From VAZQ01 sp963702695 (GTDB lineage Bacteria; Pseudomonadota; Alphaproteobacteria; Rhizobiales; Xanthobacteraceae): a DNA stretch of 64,000 bases. The stretch lies in assembly GCA_963702695.1 (NCBI GenBank), contig CAVPDS010000029.1, positions 62,001-126,000 on the forward strand, written 5' to 3'. The position numbers were made by a program, and so were the translations under genes. This document shows positions 24,500 through 32,884 of the stretch, one piece after another. The notes beneath the pieces were generated by a model that was not told where the DNA came from, made no database searches, and worked only from the letters and a program-made list of their open reading frames with translations. The number at the start of each line of letters is the position of its first letter. Position 1 is the first letter of the stretch.

Positions 24500-27133
24500 A
24501 TGTCGCTTTCGACATTCACCGCGGCGAGCAGGCGTTACTCGTTCCACGACGTCGGTGCCGCGCTCGGCCGCGATGTCTACGCGCGCATGCCATACGTCGC
24601 GCGCGTGCTTGCCGAGAATATCCTGCGCCACATCGGCCGGCCCGGCGTGGATGTGAGCCTCCTCAATGCATTCGCCGATCCTTCCGTCGCGCCGGATGCC
24701 ATGGCGCTGCCGCTGCATGTCCCGCGCGTGATCCTGCCGGATTCCTCCGGCATCCCGGTGCTCATGGACCTCGCCGCCTTGCGGGCCGAGGTCGCACGTC
24801 GCGGCGGCGATCCCGAGCGGGTCGATGCCGGCGTACCGATCGCCTTCATCGTTGATCATTCGCTGCAGGTTGACGCACATGGGTCGGCGGATGCCGAGCG
24901 GCGCAACCTCGCGCGCGAGTTCGAGCGCAACGGCGAGCGTTATTCGTTCCTGAAATGGGCCGAGGGCGCGTTCAGGGGCTTGCAGGTGTTCCCGCCCGGC
25001 GCCGGGATCATTCATCAGATCCACCTCGAGCAGGTCGCTGCCGTAACGCTGCTCGACTGCGCGCAGACGCTGCCTGTTGCTTATCCCGATTTTGCGCTCG
25101 GCGGCGATTCCCACACGCCGATGGTCAATGCTTTGGGCGTGCTCGGCTGGGGCGTCGGCGGCATCGAGATCGAGACGGTCGTGCTCGGGGAGCCTTACAT
25201 CCTGCCGAAGCCGGAGGTCGTGGGCGTGCGACTGGACGGCGAGCCGGCGGCGGGCGTTACATCGACCGACATCGTGCTTTCGCTCACGCAGGCCTTGCGC
25301 AAGGCAGGCGTGGTCGGCGCGTTCGTGGAGTTCTTCGGCGGCGGTGCGTCCACGCTCACGGTGCCCGATCGCGCAACGCTTGCGAACATGGCGCCGGAAT
25401 ATGGCGCAACGACTGGGTTCTGGCCGATCGATGATTCGACGCTCGCCTATCTGCGCCTCACCGGTCGCTCCCCGGAACACGTCGCCCTCGTCGAGGGGCA
25501 CGCGCGGGCGGCGGGGCTGTTCCGAAGTGCGGGCGCGCCCGATCCCGCGTATGACCGGATCATTCCGATCGATCTCGGCGCCATCCGGCGGAGCATCGCC
25601 GGCCCTGGCATGCCGCACAATCGCCAGGACACGGCAAGCGTCGGCGAGAGCTTTCGCGCCCGCGCCCGCAAGAGCGAGAACGCCGATGCATCAAGGGCTG
25701 CCGGAGCGCTTCCCGAAGGCGCAATCGCGATCGCCGCCATCACTTCCTGCACCAACACCGCCAATGCGCACGGCATGATCCGCGCCGGCCTCGTGGCGCA
25801 GGCGGCGGCGAAGCGCGGCCTGTCGCCGCCGCCATGGGTCAAGACCTCGCTTGCCCCAGGCTCGCGCGCGGTGACTGGCTACCTCGATCGTGCGGGCCTG
25901 CTGCGGCCGCTCGAGGCGCTCGGTTTTCACGTCGTTGGCTACGGCTGCACGACCTGCGCCGGAAAATCCGGCCCGCTCAAGCCGCAGGCCGCTAACGCCG
26001 TCGAACGCGAGGGCAGGGCGGTCGCCGCCGTTCTTTCCGGCAATCGCAACTTCGACGGCCGCATCCACCGTCTGGTCGGCGCCAGCTATCTGTGTTCGCC
26101 GGGCTTGGTGGTGGCTTACGCCTTGGCCGGGCGCGTGACGCTCGACATCGAGCAGGACGCGATCGCCAACGACAATTCCGGCGCGCCGGTCTTCCTGCGC
26201 GACCTCTGGCCCGATGATGCGGAGGTCGACGCGCTGGTACAACGGGTGGTGACGCCGGAACTGTTCTGCAGCACCGCGCGGCCGAGCCCGCTGGTGCAGG
26301 AAAGCTGGGAACGCATTGCGGCGCCGAGTGGCGTGTTGTTCGATTGGGACGCCAAGTCGAACTACATCGTCGAGCCGCCGTTCTTCAGCGCGCCCCGCGC
26401 AAGCTTCGCGGCGGCGGATCGGATCGGCGGCGCCAGAGTGCTCGGCATCTTCGGCGATGGCCTGACCACCGATCATGCGTCGCCGGGCGGCGAGATTCCC
26501 GCCGACAGCCCGGCCGGGCAATATCTGCAATCGATCGGGGTTCCACCCGCGAGCTTCAACAGCTATGTCGGCCGCCGCGGCAATCATCACGTCATGATGC
26601 GCGGCACCTACGCTAACTTGCGCATCCGCAACCTGATGGTCGAGCGTGAAGGCTGGTGGACGCGGCTTTATCCGGGCGGCGAGACTGTTTCGATGTTCGA
26701 GGCGGCGTCGCGCTGCCAAGAACGGAACATTCCTCTGATCGTGCTTGCGGGCCGCGACTTCGGCTCCGGCAGCAGCCGCGACTGGGCCGCGAAGGGACCG
26801 GCTTTGCTCGGCGTGCGCGCCGTAATCGCGCGCTCGTTCGAACGCATCCACCGCTCCAATCTGATCGGCGTCGGGATAGTTCCGCTGCTGTTCGCGCAAG
26901 GAGATCACGCCGGAACGCTCGGGCTCGACGGCCACGAGCAATTCAGCTTCGAGGGCCTGGCAGCCGGTTTCAGCGCGCGATCACCCATTACCGTCACGGC
27001 AGCGCGCGCAAATTGCGACGAAGGGCATTTTGTGGTCCACGCCGACGTGCGCTCCGATGCCGAGGTCGATCTCCTTCAGCGCGGGGGAATGTTTCAGGCA
27101 GCCCTGCAAAAGGTCATGCCTTCAACTTGTTAG
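24500..27133 (+). CDS. Aconitase-family hydratase (AcnA-like paralogue)
   Basis: This 877-residue enzyme has the full AcnA architecture. The [4Fe-4S] ligands are Cys417 (ITSCTNT), Cys483 and Cys486 (GYGCTTCAGKSG). Substrate and active-site segments are GGDSHTPMVNALGVLGWGVGG, GDGLTTDHASPGG and, in the swivel domain, GSGSSRDWAAKGPALLGVRAVIARSFERIHRSNL. It is somewhat shorter than housekeeping alphaproteobacterial AcnA (about 900 residues) and its N-terminus differs, so it is probably a second copy specialised for a related acid. The context (receptor in the same operon, ICL-family lyase next door) suggests isomerisation of an imported tricarboxylate or alkylmalate before cleavage. Ordinary citrate isomerisation remains possible. 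Confidence 0.87.
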   Translation: MSLSTFTAASRRYSFHDVGAALGRDVYARMPYVARVLAENILRHIGRPGVDVSLLNAFADPSVAPDAMALPLHVPRVILPDSSGIPVLMDLAALRAEVARRGGDPERVDAGVPIAFIVDHSLQVDAHGSADAERRNLAREFERNGERYSFLKWAEGAFRGLQVFPPGAGIIHQIHLEQVAAVTLLDCAQTLPVAYPDFALGGDSHTPMVNALGVLGWGVGGIEIETVVLGEPYILPKPEVVGVRLDGEPAAGVTSTDIVLSLTQALRKAGVVGAFVEFFGGGASTLTVPDRATLANMAPEYGATTGFWPIDDSTLAYLRLTGRSPEHVALVEGHARAAGLFRSAGAPDPAYDRIIPIDLGAIRRSIAGPGMPHNRQDTASVGESFRARARKSENADASRAAGALPEGAIAIAAITSCTNTANAHGMIRAGLVAQAAAKRGLSPPPWVKTSLAPGSRAVTGYLDRAGLLRPLEALGFHVVGYGCTTCAGKSGPLKPQAANAVEREGRAVAAVLSGNRNFDGRIHRLVGASYLCSPGLVVAYALAGRVTLDIEQDAIANDNSGAPVFLRDLWPDDAEVDALVQRVVTPELFCSTARPSPLVQESWERIAAPSGVLFDWDAKSNYIVEPPFFSAPRASFAAADRIGGARVLGIFGDGLTTDHASPGGEIPADSPAGQYLQSIGVPPASFNSYVGRRGNHHVMMRGTYANLRIRNLMVEREGWWTRLYPGGETVSMFEAASRCQERNIPLIVLAGRDFGSGSSRDWAAKGPALLGVRAVIARSFERIHRSNLIGVGIVPLLFAQGDHAGTLGLDGHEQFSFEGLAAGFSARSPITVTAARANCDEGHFVVHADVRSDAEVDLLQRGGMFQAALQKVMPSTC

Positions 27134-27373
27134 CCGATCCTGTTTGGGCGACATCTCGAAGTCGAGCAAGGTCGAGCTCGTCTCCCGGACCAGGACGTTC
27201 GACATTTCGAACCACAACGGTGGGGCGACATCCCGTCGGGCTGGCCACATCCGAAGGGCGCGCCCGAAGCATGTCGCGGACCGGATTCGTCCGACCGTTT
27301 ACATTCGGCCGTTTGTGAGCGCTGGCTGGCGTTAACAAATTCCCTGCGACATACAACGGGCGCCAGACCGGCC
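27134..27373. other. Intergenic region, nothing recognised
   Basis: This is the first part of the 353-base gap before the DUF4424 gene. I see no gene, tRNA or clear terminator; the candidate promoter at its right end is listed separately. Confidence 0.4.
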
Positions 27374-27402
27374 TTGGGTCGGGGCGGCCAAGCTTGTATG
27401 AT
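27374..27402 (+). promoter_or_regulatory. Candidate sigma70-type promoter for the DUF4424 gene
   Basis: TTGGGT and TATGAT are separated by 17 bases, about 85 bases upstream of the ATG at 27487. The -35 box is imperfect; the -10 box is good for this GC-rich genome. Confidence 0.35.
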
Positions 27403-27486
27403 CGCGCGAGCCGCCAAACGCGCGGTGAATGATCGTCGGGGTGGGGAGGAGCGCCTGATGCCTCGCCTTGAACGGGAGCCCTGTCC

Positions 27487-28509
27487 ATGATGCTGCGCCT
27501 CACTCCGGTCCGACTGCTGAGCGTGCTGGCGCTCGCGGCCGCCTCCGGCGTCGCTGTATCTCCGCTGCTGGCCAATGACTCCTCCGCGGAACTCTCCGTG
27601 GGCGGTCTCGTGTTCACGCACTCCGCCGATGTGTCGATGCAGTCGGAGGACCTCTCGATCTCGCCCGATCTGGTCGTCGTGCGCTATAAATTCCTCAATC
27701 AGTCACCGAAGCCGGTTACTCTCACCGTTGCCTTTCCATTGCCGGATATCGATCTTTCGGATGCGGACAACTATGCGATCCCGATCAATGACCCGGTGAA
27801 TTTCCTGGCGTTCCAAACCAGGATCGCCGGCAAGCCGATCACGTTCACGATGCATCAGCGCGCGTTTCTCGGCGACAAGGATGTGAGCGTCGCGGTGCGC
27901 GGCGCGGGGATTCCGCTGCTTCCTCTCGGGCCGCAGCAGGCGCGGATTTCCGAACTGCCGCAGGCGACCAAGGACAAACTGATTGATGCCGGCTTGCTGA
28001 TCCAGTCCGGCCAGAACGATGCGGGCAAGCCGCTGTATGACGCCGGCTGGATCGTAAAGACCTCCGCCGTCCGGCAGCAGACGTTTCAGCCGAACCAGCC
28101 GGTGACGGTCGAACATCGCTACCGCCCGAGCGTTGGTGCAAGCTTCGATACGATCCTGCGCAAGGGGCTGCGTCAGAACAAGGGCATGGCGCAGCAGATC
28201 GACCGTTATCGGAAAGACTACTGCATCTCGGAGACCTTTCTCACCAAGCTCGACAAGATGGCGGGCGCGCCGGAGCCCAACACGGCGAAGCTGCAGGAGC
28301 GCCGAATCAACTACATCCTCAAGACCGGCGCCAACTGGGCCGGCCCGATCAAGGATTTCCGGCTGGTGGTCGACACGCGAAAGGCGGATCGGCTGGTCAG
28401 CTTCTGCGCTCCCAATATGAAATCGATTTCACCGACATCCGTCGAAGTCACCGCCAAGGACTTCACCCCGGACAAGGATCTCAAGATCCTGATTGTCGGG
28501 CGATTCTAA
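27487..28509 (+). CDS. Exported DUF4424 protein
   Basis: This 340-residue protein has a signal peptide (VRLLSVLALAAASGVAVSPLLAND) and a DUF4424 domain over most of its length: SSAELSVGGLVF, SEDLSISPDLVVVRYKFLN, VTVAFPLPDI-like strands, VEHRYRPSVG and a late cysteine in LVSFCAPNMK. DUF4424 proteins are periplasmic, mostly beta-structured and of unknown function, common in alphaproteobacteria. It converges on the IalB gene with a 98-base gap. Confidence 0.85.
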   Translation: MMLRLTPVRLLSVLALAAASGVAVSPLLANDSSAELSVGGLVFTHSADVSMQSEDLSISPDLVVVRYKFLNQSPKPVTLTVAFPLPDIDLSDADNYAIPINDPVNFLAFQTRIAGKPITFTMHQRAFLGDKDVSVAVRGAGIPLLPLGPQQARISELPQATKDKLIDAGLLIQSGQNDAGKPLYDAGWIVKTSAVRQQTFQPNQPVTVEHRYRPSVGASFDTILRKGLRQNKGMAQQIDRYRKDYCISETFLTKLDKMAGAPEPNTAKLQERRINYILKTGANWAGPIKDFRLVVDTRKADRLVSFCAPNMKSISPTSVEVTAKDFTPDKDLKILIVGRF

Positions 28510-28607
28510 CGCAGGTTCGCGCCGAACTAAAAATCCCCGGCGCTGATGTCCTCGGCATTCCCGTGACGGCCGCGATAAACAATGGCGTCGCCGGGCTTAG
28601 GCGCTGA

Positions 28608-29279
28608 TCAGAGTGCGGTCCGCAGTTGCGCGTAGGCTTTGTCGAAGCCCTTGATCGGGAGATTGAACTGGACCGTGCTCCCGTTGATCGCCGTGATGCT
28701 CACCTGCGCGCTGGGAGCCGCGCTGACTTCGCGGATCATGGTGTTGTCCATGGTCGTCGACGCTGTGCACCGGCCGTTGTCGCAGGTGTCGAAGTTGAGC
28801 TTGCGCTTGCCGGCCTTTTCGAGCTGCAGCTCGACGCCGGGCGAGATCGAGACCCCGGTCGGGGTCTGCAATGCGGTGATGAATTGCTTGGAATCATTCA
28901 CAAACACCGTCCAGGTCAACACGACCTGGTTGGTGCCCTGCTGCATCACCTGAATTTGCGCCGAGCAGATCTTTTTCTTCGGACCCTCGGCGAATTCGTT
29001 GCAGGTCACGACCCAGTTGTCGAAGCGGTTGATCTCGGTGCGAATTGGCACTGGGGCCGGCGGTGGAGCAGGTCCCTTCGCCGGTGGTTGCGCCGGCTGC
29101 GCCTGAGCAGCGCGACTGGCCGGGCTTTGCGCATTCCGGATAGCGGCCCGGGGGGCAGACGCTCTGCCGCCGGGCGTTGCGAACGGCAGCGCATTCTGCG
29201 CCAGCTCCGCGGGCTCGGCAGGCATTGCAATCGCCAGCGTGCTTGATGCGAGCAGGATCCCGACCGAAAGCAGCTTCAC
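28608..29279 (-). CDS. Invasion-associated locus B (IalB) family protein
   Basis: This 223-residue protein starts at a GTG (29279) after GAGG, giving a signal peptide (KLLSVGILLASSTLAIA). A Pro/Ala-rich linker (about 50-85) is followed by the IalB domain: FDNWVVTCNEF, KKICSAQIQVMQQ, LNFDTCDNGRCTA with paired cysteines, and FNLPIKGFDKAY. IalB was named in Bartonella for erythrocyte invasion, but the family is widespread in free-living alphaproteobacteria as a periplasmic protein of unclear role. No upstream in-frame ATG gives a sensible signal peptide. Confidence 0.83.
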   Translation of the reverse strand: MKLLSVGILLASSTLAIAMPAEPAELAQNALPFATPGGRASAPRAAIRNAQSPASRAAQAQPAQPPAKGPAPPPAPVPIRTEINRFDNWVVTCNEFAEGPKKKICSAQIQVMQQGTNQVVLTWTVFVNDSKQFITALQTPTGVSISPGVELQLEKAGKRKLNFDTCDNGRCTASTTMDNTMIREVSAAPSAQVSITAINGSTVQFNLPIKGFDKAYAQLRTAL

Positions 29280-29544
29280 GACCGCAACCTCATGTTGATG
29301 ACCTCGCAAGCTGCTGTCGACGCTCGCGGGGGAGGATTTGATACCAGCGACAGAAGCCGATGCCCAGGCCTCACCGCTCGCCATCCGACGCGGCCGATGA
29401 AGGAGACCGCTCCGCTGACGGCGGCGCTTCGGTCGCGCTGATGCGATTCGGCGTTTGGCAAGGTCGGCGCAGGTTGTGGCGACGACGAGCGCGACCGGAA
29501 TCAACGCCGAATCCGCTGTAAGGCCCCTTCGCCGCGCGCTGCCC

Positions 29545-31380
29545 TCAACGGTCGAGCTGGAAGTACTTGGCGCTTGCCGCAAGCCCTTGGCTATTTCTTG
29601 CCTCTTCGGCGAGCACAGTCTGAAAGAACTGGTTTGCCGAAACCGGGCCCGGTGGCCGCAGTGCGGGTATGGGACGCGGGCTGGCCACCGCAATGAGAAG
29701 CTGCGGTTGCTCGCCGGCCGGTCCCTCCTTGCGCGACATCCCGATATCGAAGGTCTTGGCGTCGGTGCCCGGCTTGAGCAGGTTCGTCACGTTCTGCACC
29801 GTGCCGCCGTCCGAAACCAGAAATAGCTCGATATTCCGGCCGCCGAATCCGGAGACGTTGCCGCTCAGATAGTCGCCGGAGCGCAGGTGGATGTTGTCGA
29901 TCTCAAGCCGGGGCGCCCGCGCCCGCTCGCCGCGCAGTCGCGAGAGGAAGGTGATGGCCGGGCATTGCGCCTCAGTCACCACTCGCATGCCTACATCGGG
30001 CACGAACCCGATGTCGCGCTTGAAGGCGGAATTAAGCGCTTCGAACGCCCGGACCGATGCCCCGAAGCCTTCAATTGTCGCAAAGCGTTCGCTCACCGCG
30101 ACCGGAGCGACGAAGAAACAGTCGCCGCCATCATATTGCTCGACGTAGCGCTTGATTCCCTCGCTCTTGGTCTCCCGGACAGGGCCGGTCGACGGAGGAA
30201 GCCGTCCGGGGCCGATGTCGATAGGGGGAAGTGACGGAATAGGCGCTGTCTGCGGGGGACCGGACTCCGGCGGAGCGTCAGGCTTTGGCGGTGGTGTGGC
30301 GTCGGGTTCCTTGGTCACCTCGGTCGGACGCAGGATTGTCGACCATTGGCTGAACCAATCGGGGGCGTAGTAGAACAGCCCGCCTGCTCCCCCGCCTAGT
30401 AACGCAAGCAGCAGCAGCGCCGCAGTCGCGTAGCGCAAGCCGCGGCCGCCCGACCCTTTGGCCGCGGAGCGGACAGTGGCGGAACGGCGTGCCTCACTCG
30501 ACTTGAAATTGCGCAACAGGCCGGAAGAACCCAGCGGCCAGTTCGCCACCGCGGCCATCGAGTCCGGCCGCCGGTCGGGATGCGGCTGCAGCATCTTTTC
30601 CAGCAGCGGCCGGAAGCGCATGTCGACGGCGCCGAGATCGGGGACGCGCCGCCGCTTGTCGATGATTTCCAGCTGGGTGCCGCCCATATTGAGGGAGTGG
30701 CCGGTGAGGACGTGAACCATCACCAGCCCGAGGCTGTAAATGTCGGACTTTGCTGTGACATTGCCGCCAACAAGTCCGAGCTGCTCAGGCGACACCCAGT
30801 TGTACTTGCCGGCGAAACCGCTGCCGATCACCGTTCCTTCCTGGAATTCGGTCAAGCGTGCGATGCCGAAATCGATGATCTTGGCGCGGGTCACATCGGC
30901 GTTGGGAACGATGATGTTGTCGGGTGAGACGTCGCGGTGGATAATGCCGCGCTCATGCGCCGCCTGCAGCCCGCTCGCGATCCGCTTGAGCAGAGCGTGC
31001 GCCGTCTCGATCGGCAACGGCCCATCGTCGTCCAGGATCGCCGACAGCGAGCGTCCTTCGACGAATTCCATTGCCAGGAACGGCCGCTGCAGAACCTGTT
31101 CGACCGCGAAAATGTAGTAGCGGACGATGGCCTCGTGCTGAAGCTGGCGCAGCGCCGAGGCTTCTCGACCGAACAAGGCCAGCGCTGAGTCGTTCTCGGC
31201 GAATTCGGGCAGCAACAGCTTGATGGCGACGGAGTGGTTGGTTCCGATTTCGTGGCCCTGATAGATCTCGCCCATGCCGCCGGTGCCGACCGGGCGGTCG
31301 ATTTCATAGGTATTGTTGAGGCGGGTGCCGGCCGGCAGCCATGAGCGCTGGTAGTTCGGCGGCGGGGTGGTCGTGGTCAT
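29545..31380 (-). CDS. T6SS-linked membrane Ser/Thr protein kinase (PpkA-like)
   Basis: This 611-residue protein has a cytoplasmic kinase domain at about 25-285: glycine loop VGTGGMGEIY, Lys54 in VAIK, catalytic Asp150 in HRDVSPDN, DFG at 170-172. A membrane span lies at about 318-340, then a Pro-rich linker and an outer C-terminal domain. In the threonine-phosphorylation pathway of T6SS, PpkA phosphorylates the FHA protein to start assembly and PppA reverses it; both partners are encoded here. The ATG at 31380 overlaps the phosphatase stop (ATGA), so the two are coupled; a GTG at 31389 is the alternative. It is the last gene of the left T6SS operon. Confidence 0.9.
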   Translation of the reverse strand: MTTTTPPPNYQRSWLPAGTRLNNTYEIDRPVGTGGMGEIYQGHEIGTNHSVAIKLLLPEFAENDSALALFGREASALRQLQHEAIVRYYIFAVEQVLQRPFLAMEFVEGRSLSAILDDDGPLPIETAHALLKRIASGLQAAHERGIIHRDVSPDNIIVPNADVTRAKIIDFGIARLTEFQEGTVIGSGFAGKYNWVSPEQLGLVGGNVTAKSDIYSLGLVMVHVLTGHSLNMGGTQLEIIDKRRRVPDLGAVDMRFRPLLEKMLQPHPDRRPDSMAAVANWPLGSSGLLRNFKSSEARRSATVRSAAKGSGGRGLRYATAALLLLALLGGGAGGLFYYAPDWFSQWSTILRPTEVTKEPDATPPPKPDAPPESGPPQTAPIPSLPPIDIGPGRLPPSTGPVRETKSEGIKRYVEQYDGGDCFFVAPVAVSERFATIEGFGASVRAFEALNSAFKRDIGFVPDVGMRVVTEAQCPAITFLSRLRGERARAPRLEIDNIHLRSGDYLSGNVSGFGGRNIELFLVSDGGTVQNVTNLLKPGTDAKTFDIGMSRKEGPAGEQPQLLIAVASPRPIPALRPPGPVSANQFFQTVLAEEARNSQGLAASAKYFQLDR

Positions 31381-32165
31381 TTCTGCCACTCCTCAAGACG
31401 AGGGGGTTCGACCTCGGGCGATGTCATCGATCCGGCATCAGGCTGATAGCGCACGATCACTACGGTTACGTTATCGACGGCGCCACGTTCCAGCGTGAGC
31501 GCGATCAGGCCGTCACATGCCTGCTGCGACATGTACGAGCTTGCGTATTGCATGATCTCTTGGTCTTGCACGTGGTGGGTAAGCCCATCGCTGCAGATAA
31601 TGAACGAGTCGCCGGGTTCCAATGGTCCACTCCGCATCTCGAGCTCGGGCTGATCAAATACGCCGATGGCGCGGGTGATCACGTTGCGTCCGGGCCAGGT
31701 CTTGGCTTCCTCGGCGGTAATTACGCCCTCCGACAGCAGATCCTGGACCTCGGTATGGTCGCGCGAGAGCTGCGTGATCTGGCCCCCACGCACGATGTAG
31801 ACGCGGCTGTCGCCGGACCAGATGCAGGCATAGAAGCCGTCATAGGTCAGCAGCACTGCAATGGTTGCGCCGATGATATTGCCGCCACGCTCCTGGCTCA
31901 TCGCGCGCAGTTGGCTGTTAGCCTCCGCGATCCGTTCTTCGCAGAGCGACAGCAGGTGCGCGGCGGAAGCCGGATATTCGATCGTTTGCAGCGCCTCGAC
32001 CACGGTCCGGCTGGCGATATCGCCGTCATCGTGCCCGCCCATGCCGTCGGCCACCGCCCAGAGCCCGGTGTCCGGCCGCGTGAGGTAGCTGTCCTCATTG
32101 CGCTGCCGCACCTTCCCGACGTGGGTCGCGCCGCCGGTGTCGAACATCACGCGGGCATTGTCCAT
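31377..32165 (-). CDS. pppA: PP2C-type Ser/Thr phosphatase of the T6SS (PppA)
   Basis: This 262-residue protein has the PP2C motifs for two metal ions: GKVRQRNEDSYL, AVADGMGGHDDGD, GDSRVYIVRGG, IICSDGLTHHV and DNVTVVIVRY. It should counteract the adjacent kinase and switch the T6SS off. It is soluble, with no signal peptide. It starts 22 bases after tagF and overlaps the kinase gene by four bases. Confidence 0.92.
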   Translation of the reverse strand: MDNARVMFDTGGATHVGKVRQRNEDSYLTRPDTGLWAVADGMGGHDDGDIASRTVVEALQTIEYPASAAHLLSLCEERIAEANSQLRAMSQERGGNIIGATIAVLLTYDGFYACIWSGDSRVYIVRGGQITQLSRDHTEVQDLLSEGVITAEEAKTWPGRNVITRAIGVFDQPELEMRSGPLEPGDSFIICSDGLTHHVQDQEIMQYASSYMSQQACDGLIALTLERGAVDNVTVVIVRYQPDAGSMTSPEVEPPRLEEWQK

Positions 32166-32187
32166 CGCGACAACCGTCCTCGCTATT

Positions 32188-32877
32188 CTACTCGGTTGCG
32201 GGGTTGAAGCGTCCAGTCAGCATGCCGGTGAAAAGGAATGGGTCGGGCATCCGCTTGCAGCAAAGCGCATATGGCGCAAAGTCGCCGCCGCCGACAGTCC
32301 ACCAGAAACTCGATGCGCTGTAGATCGCGGCGTGGTTGGCCGTGCGCAGCGAGGTGAAGGCGTCGGCAAACGGCTCCTCGCCCGGGGCCTTGCCCGCGGT
32401 GCCGTCGTGCAGAACGGAGATGTCGTCCGAGAGCGTGCCGGTTGACTGTTGCGTCGGTGACGCGAGCTGGTCGAGGCCACCGGTGATCGTCTCGAACGCG
32501 ATCGCGGTATCGAGCGTCGACAACAGGAAATCCTCCGCGGCTAGCAGCCAGGGATCCTGCGCGTCGAGATCGGGGGGCGGGATCGCGCTGCCCGGGTCCG
32601 CATGTGCAAACAGCGTCAGCGGGTAGTAGCGCCCCATCCCGTCGACCGAGGACATGAAGGCGCCGAGGATCGGCGTGCCGCAGATCTCCGCGCCGAGCCA
32701 GAAGCGCCAGATCGGCGCGGTCAGATAGGCCTGCTGCCAGCCGTCGCCGAGACTTTGGCGACTGGCGGAGACGGCGCTTTGCATCCACGGCTCCCACGCG
32801 TTCAGGAACTCGCGCGGCGCAAACAGCGCGATGAAATCCCGTTTCTGCGCGAGCTTCCCGAAAAGACTGCATCGCAT
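32188..32877 (-). CDS. tagF: T6SS accessory protein TagF/ImpM
   Basis: This 229-residue protein matches TagF: an N-terminal MRCSLFGKLAQKRDFIALFAPREFLNAWEPWMQ, the WRFWLGAEICGTPILGAFMSSVDGMGRYYPLTLF core, and SFWWTVGGGDFAP. In Pseudomonas and Agrobacterium, TagF is a post-translational repressor of T6SS firing; in Agrobacterium it is fused to PppA. Here the two are separate genes, 22 bases apart. It starts 7 bases after tssM ends. Confidence 0.9.
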   Translation of the reverse strand: MRCSLFGKLAQKRDFIALFAPREFLNAWEPWMQSAVSASRQSLGDGWQQAYLTAPIWRFWLGAEICGTPILGAFMSSVDGMGRYYPLTLFAHADPGSAIPPPDLDAQDPWLLAAEDFLLSTLDTAIAFETITGGLDQLASPTQQSTGTLSDDISVLHDGTAGKAPGEEPFADAFTSLRTANHAAIYSASSFWWTVGGGDFAPYALCCKRMPDPFLFTGMLTGRFNPATE

Positions 32878-32884
32878 GGCCGGT

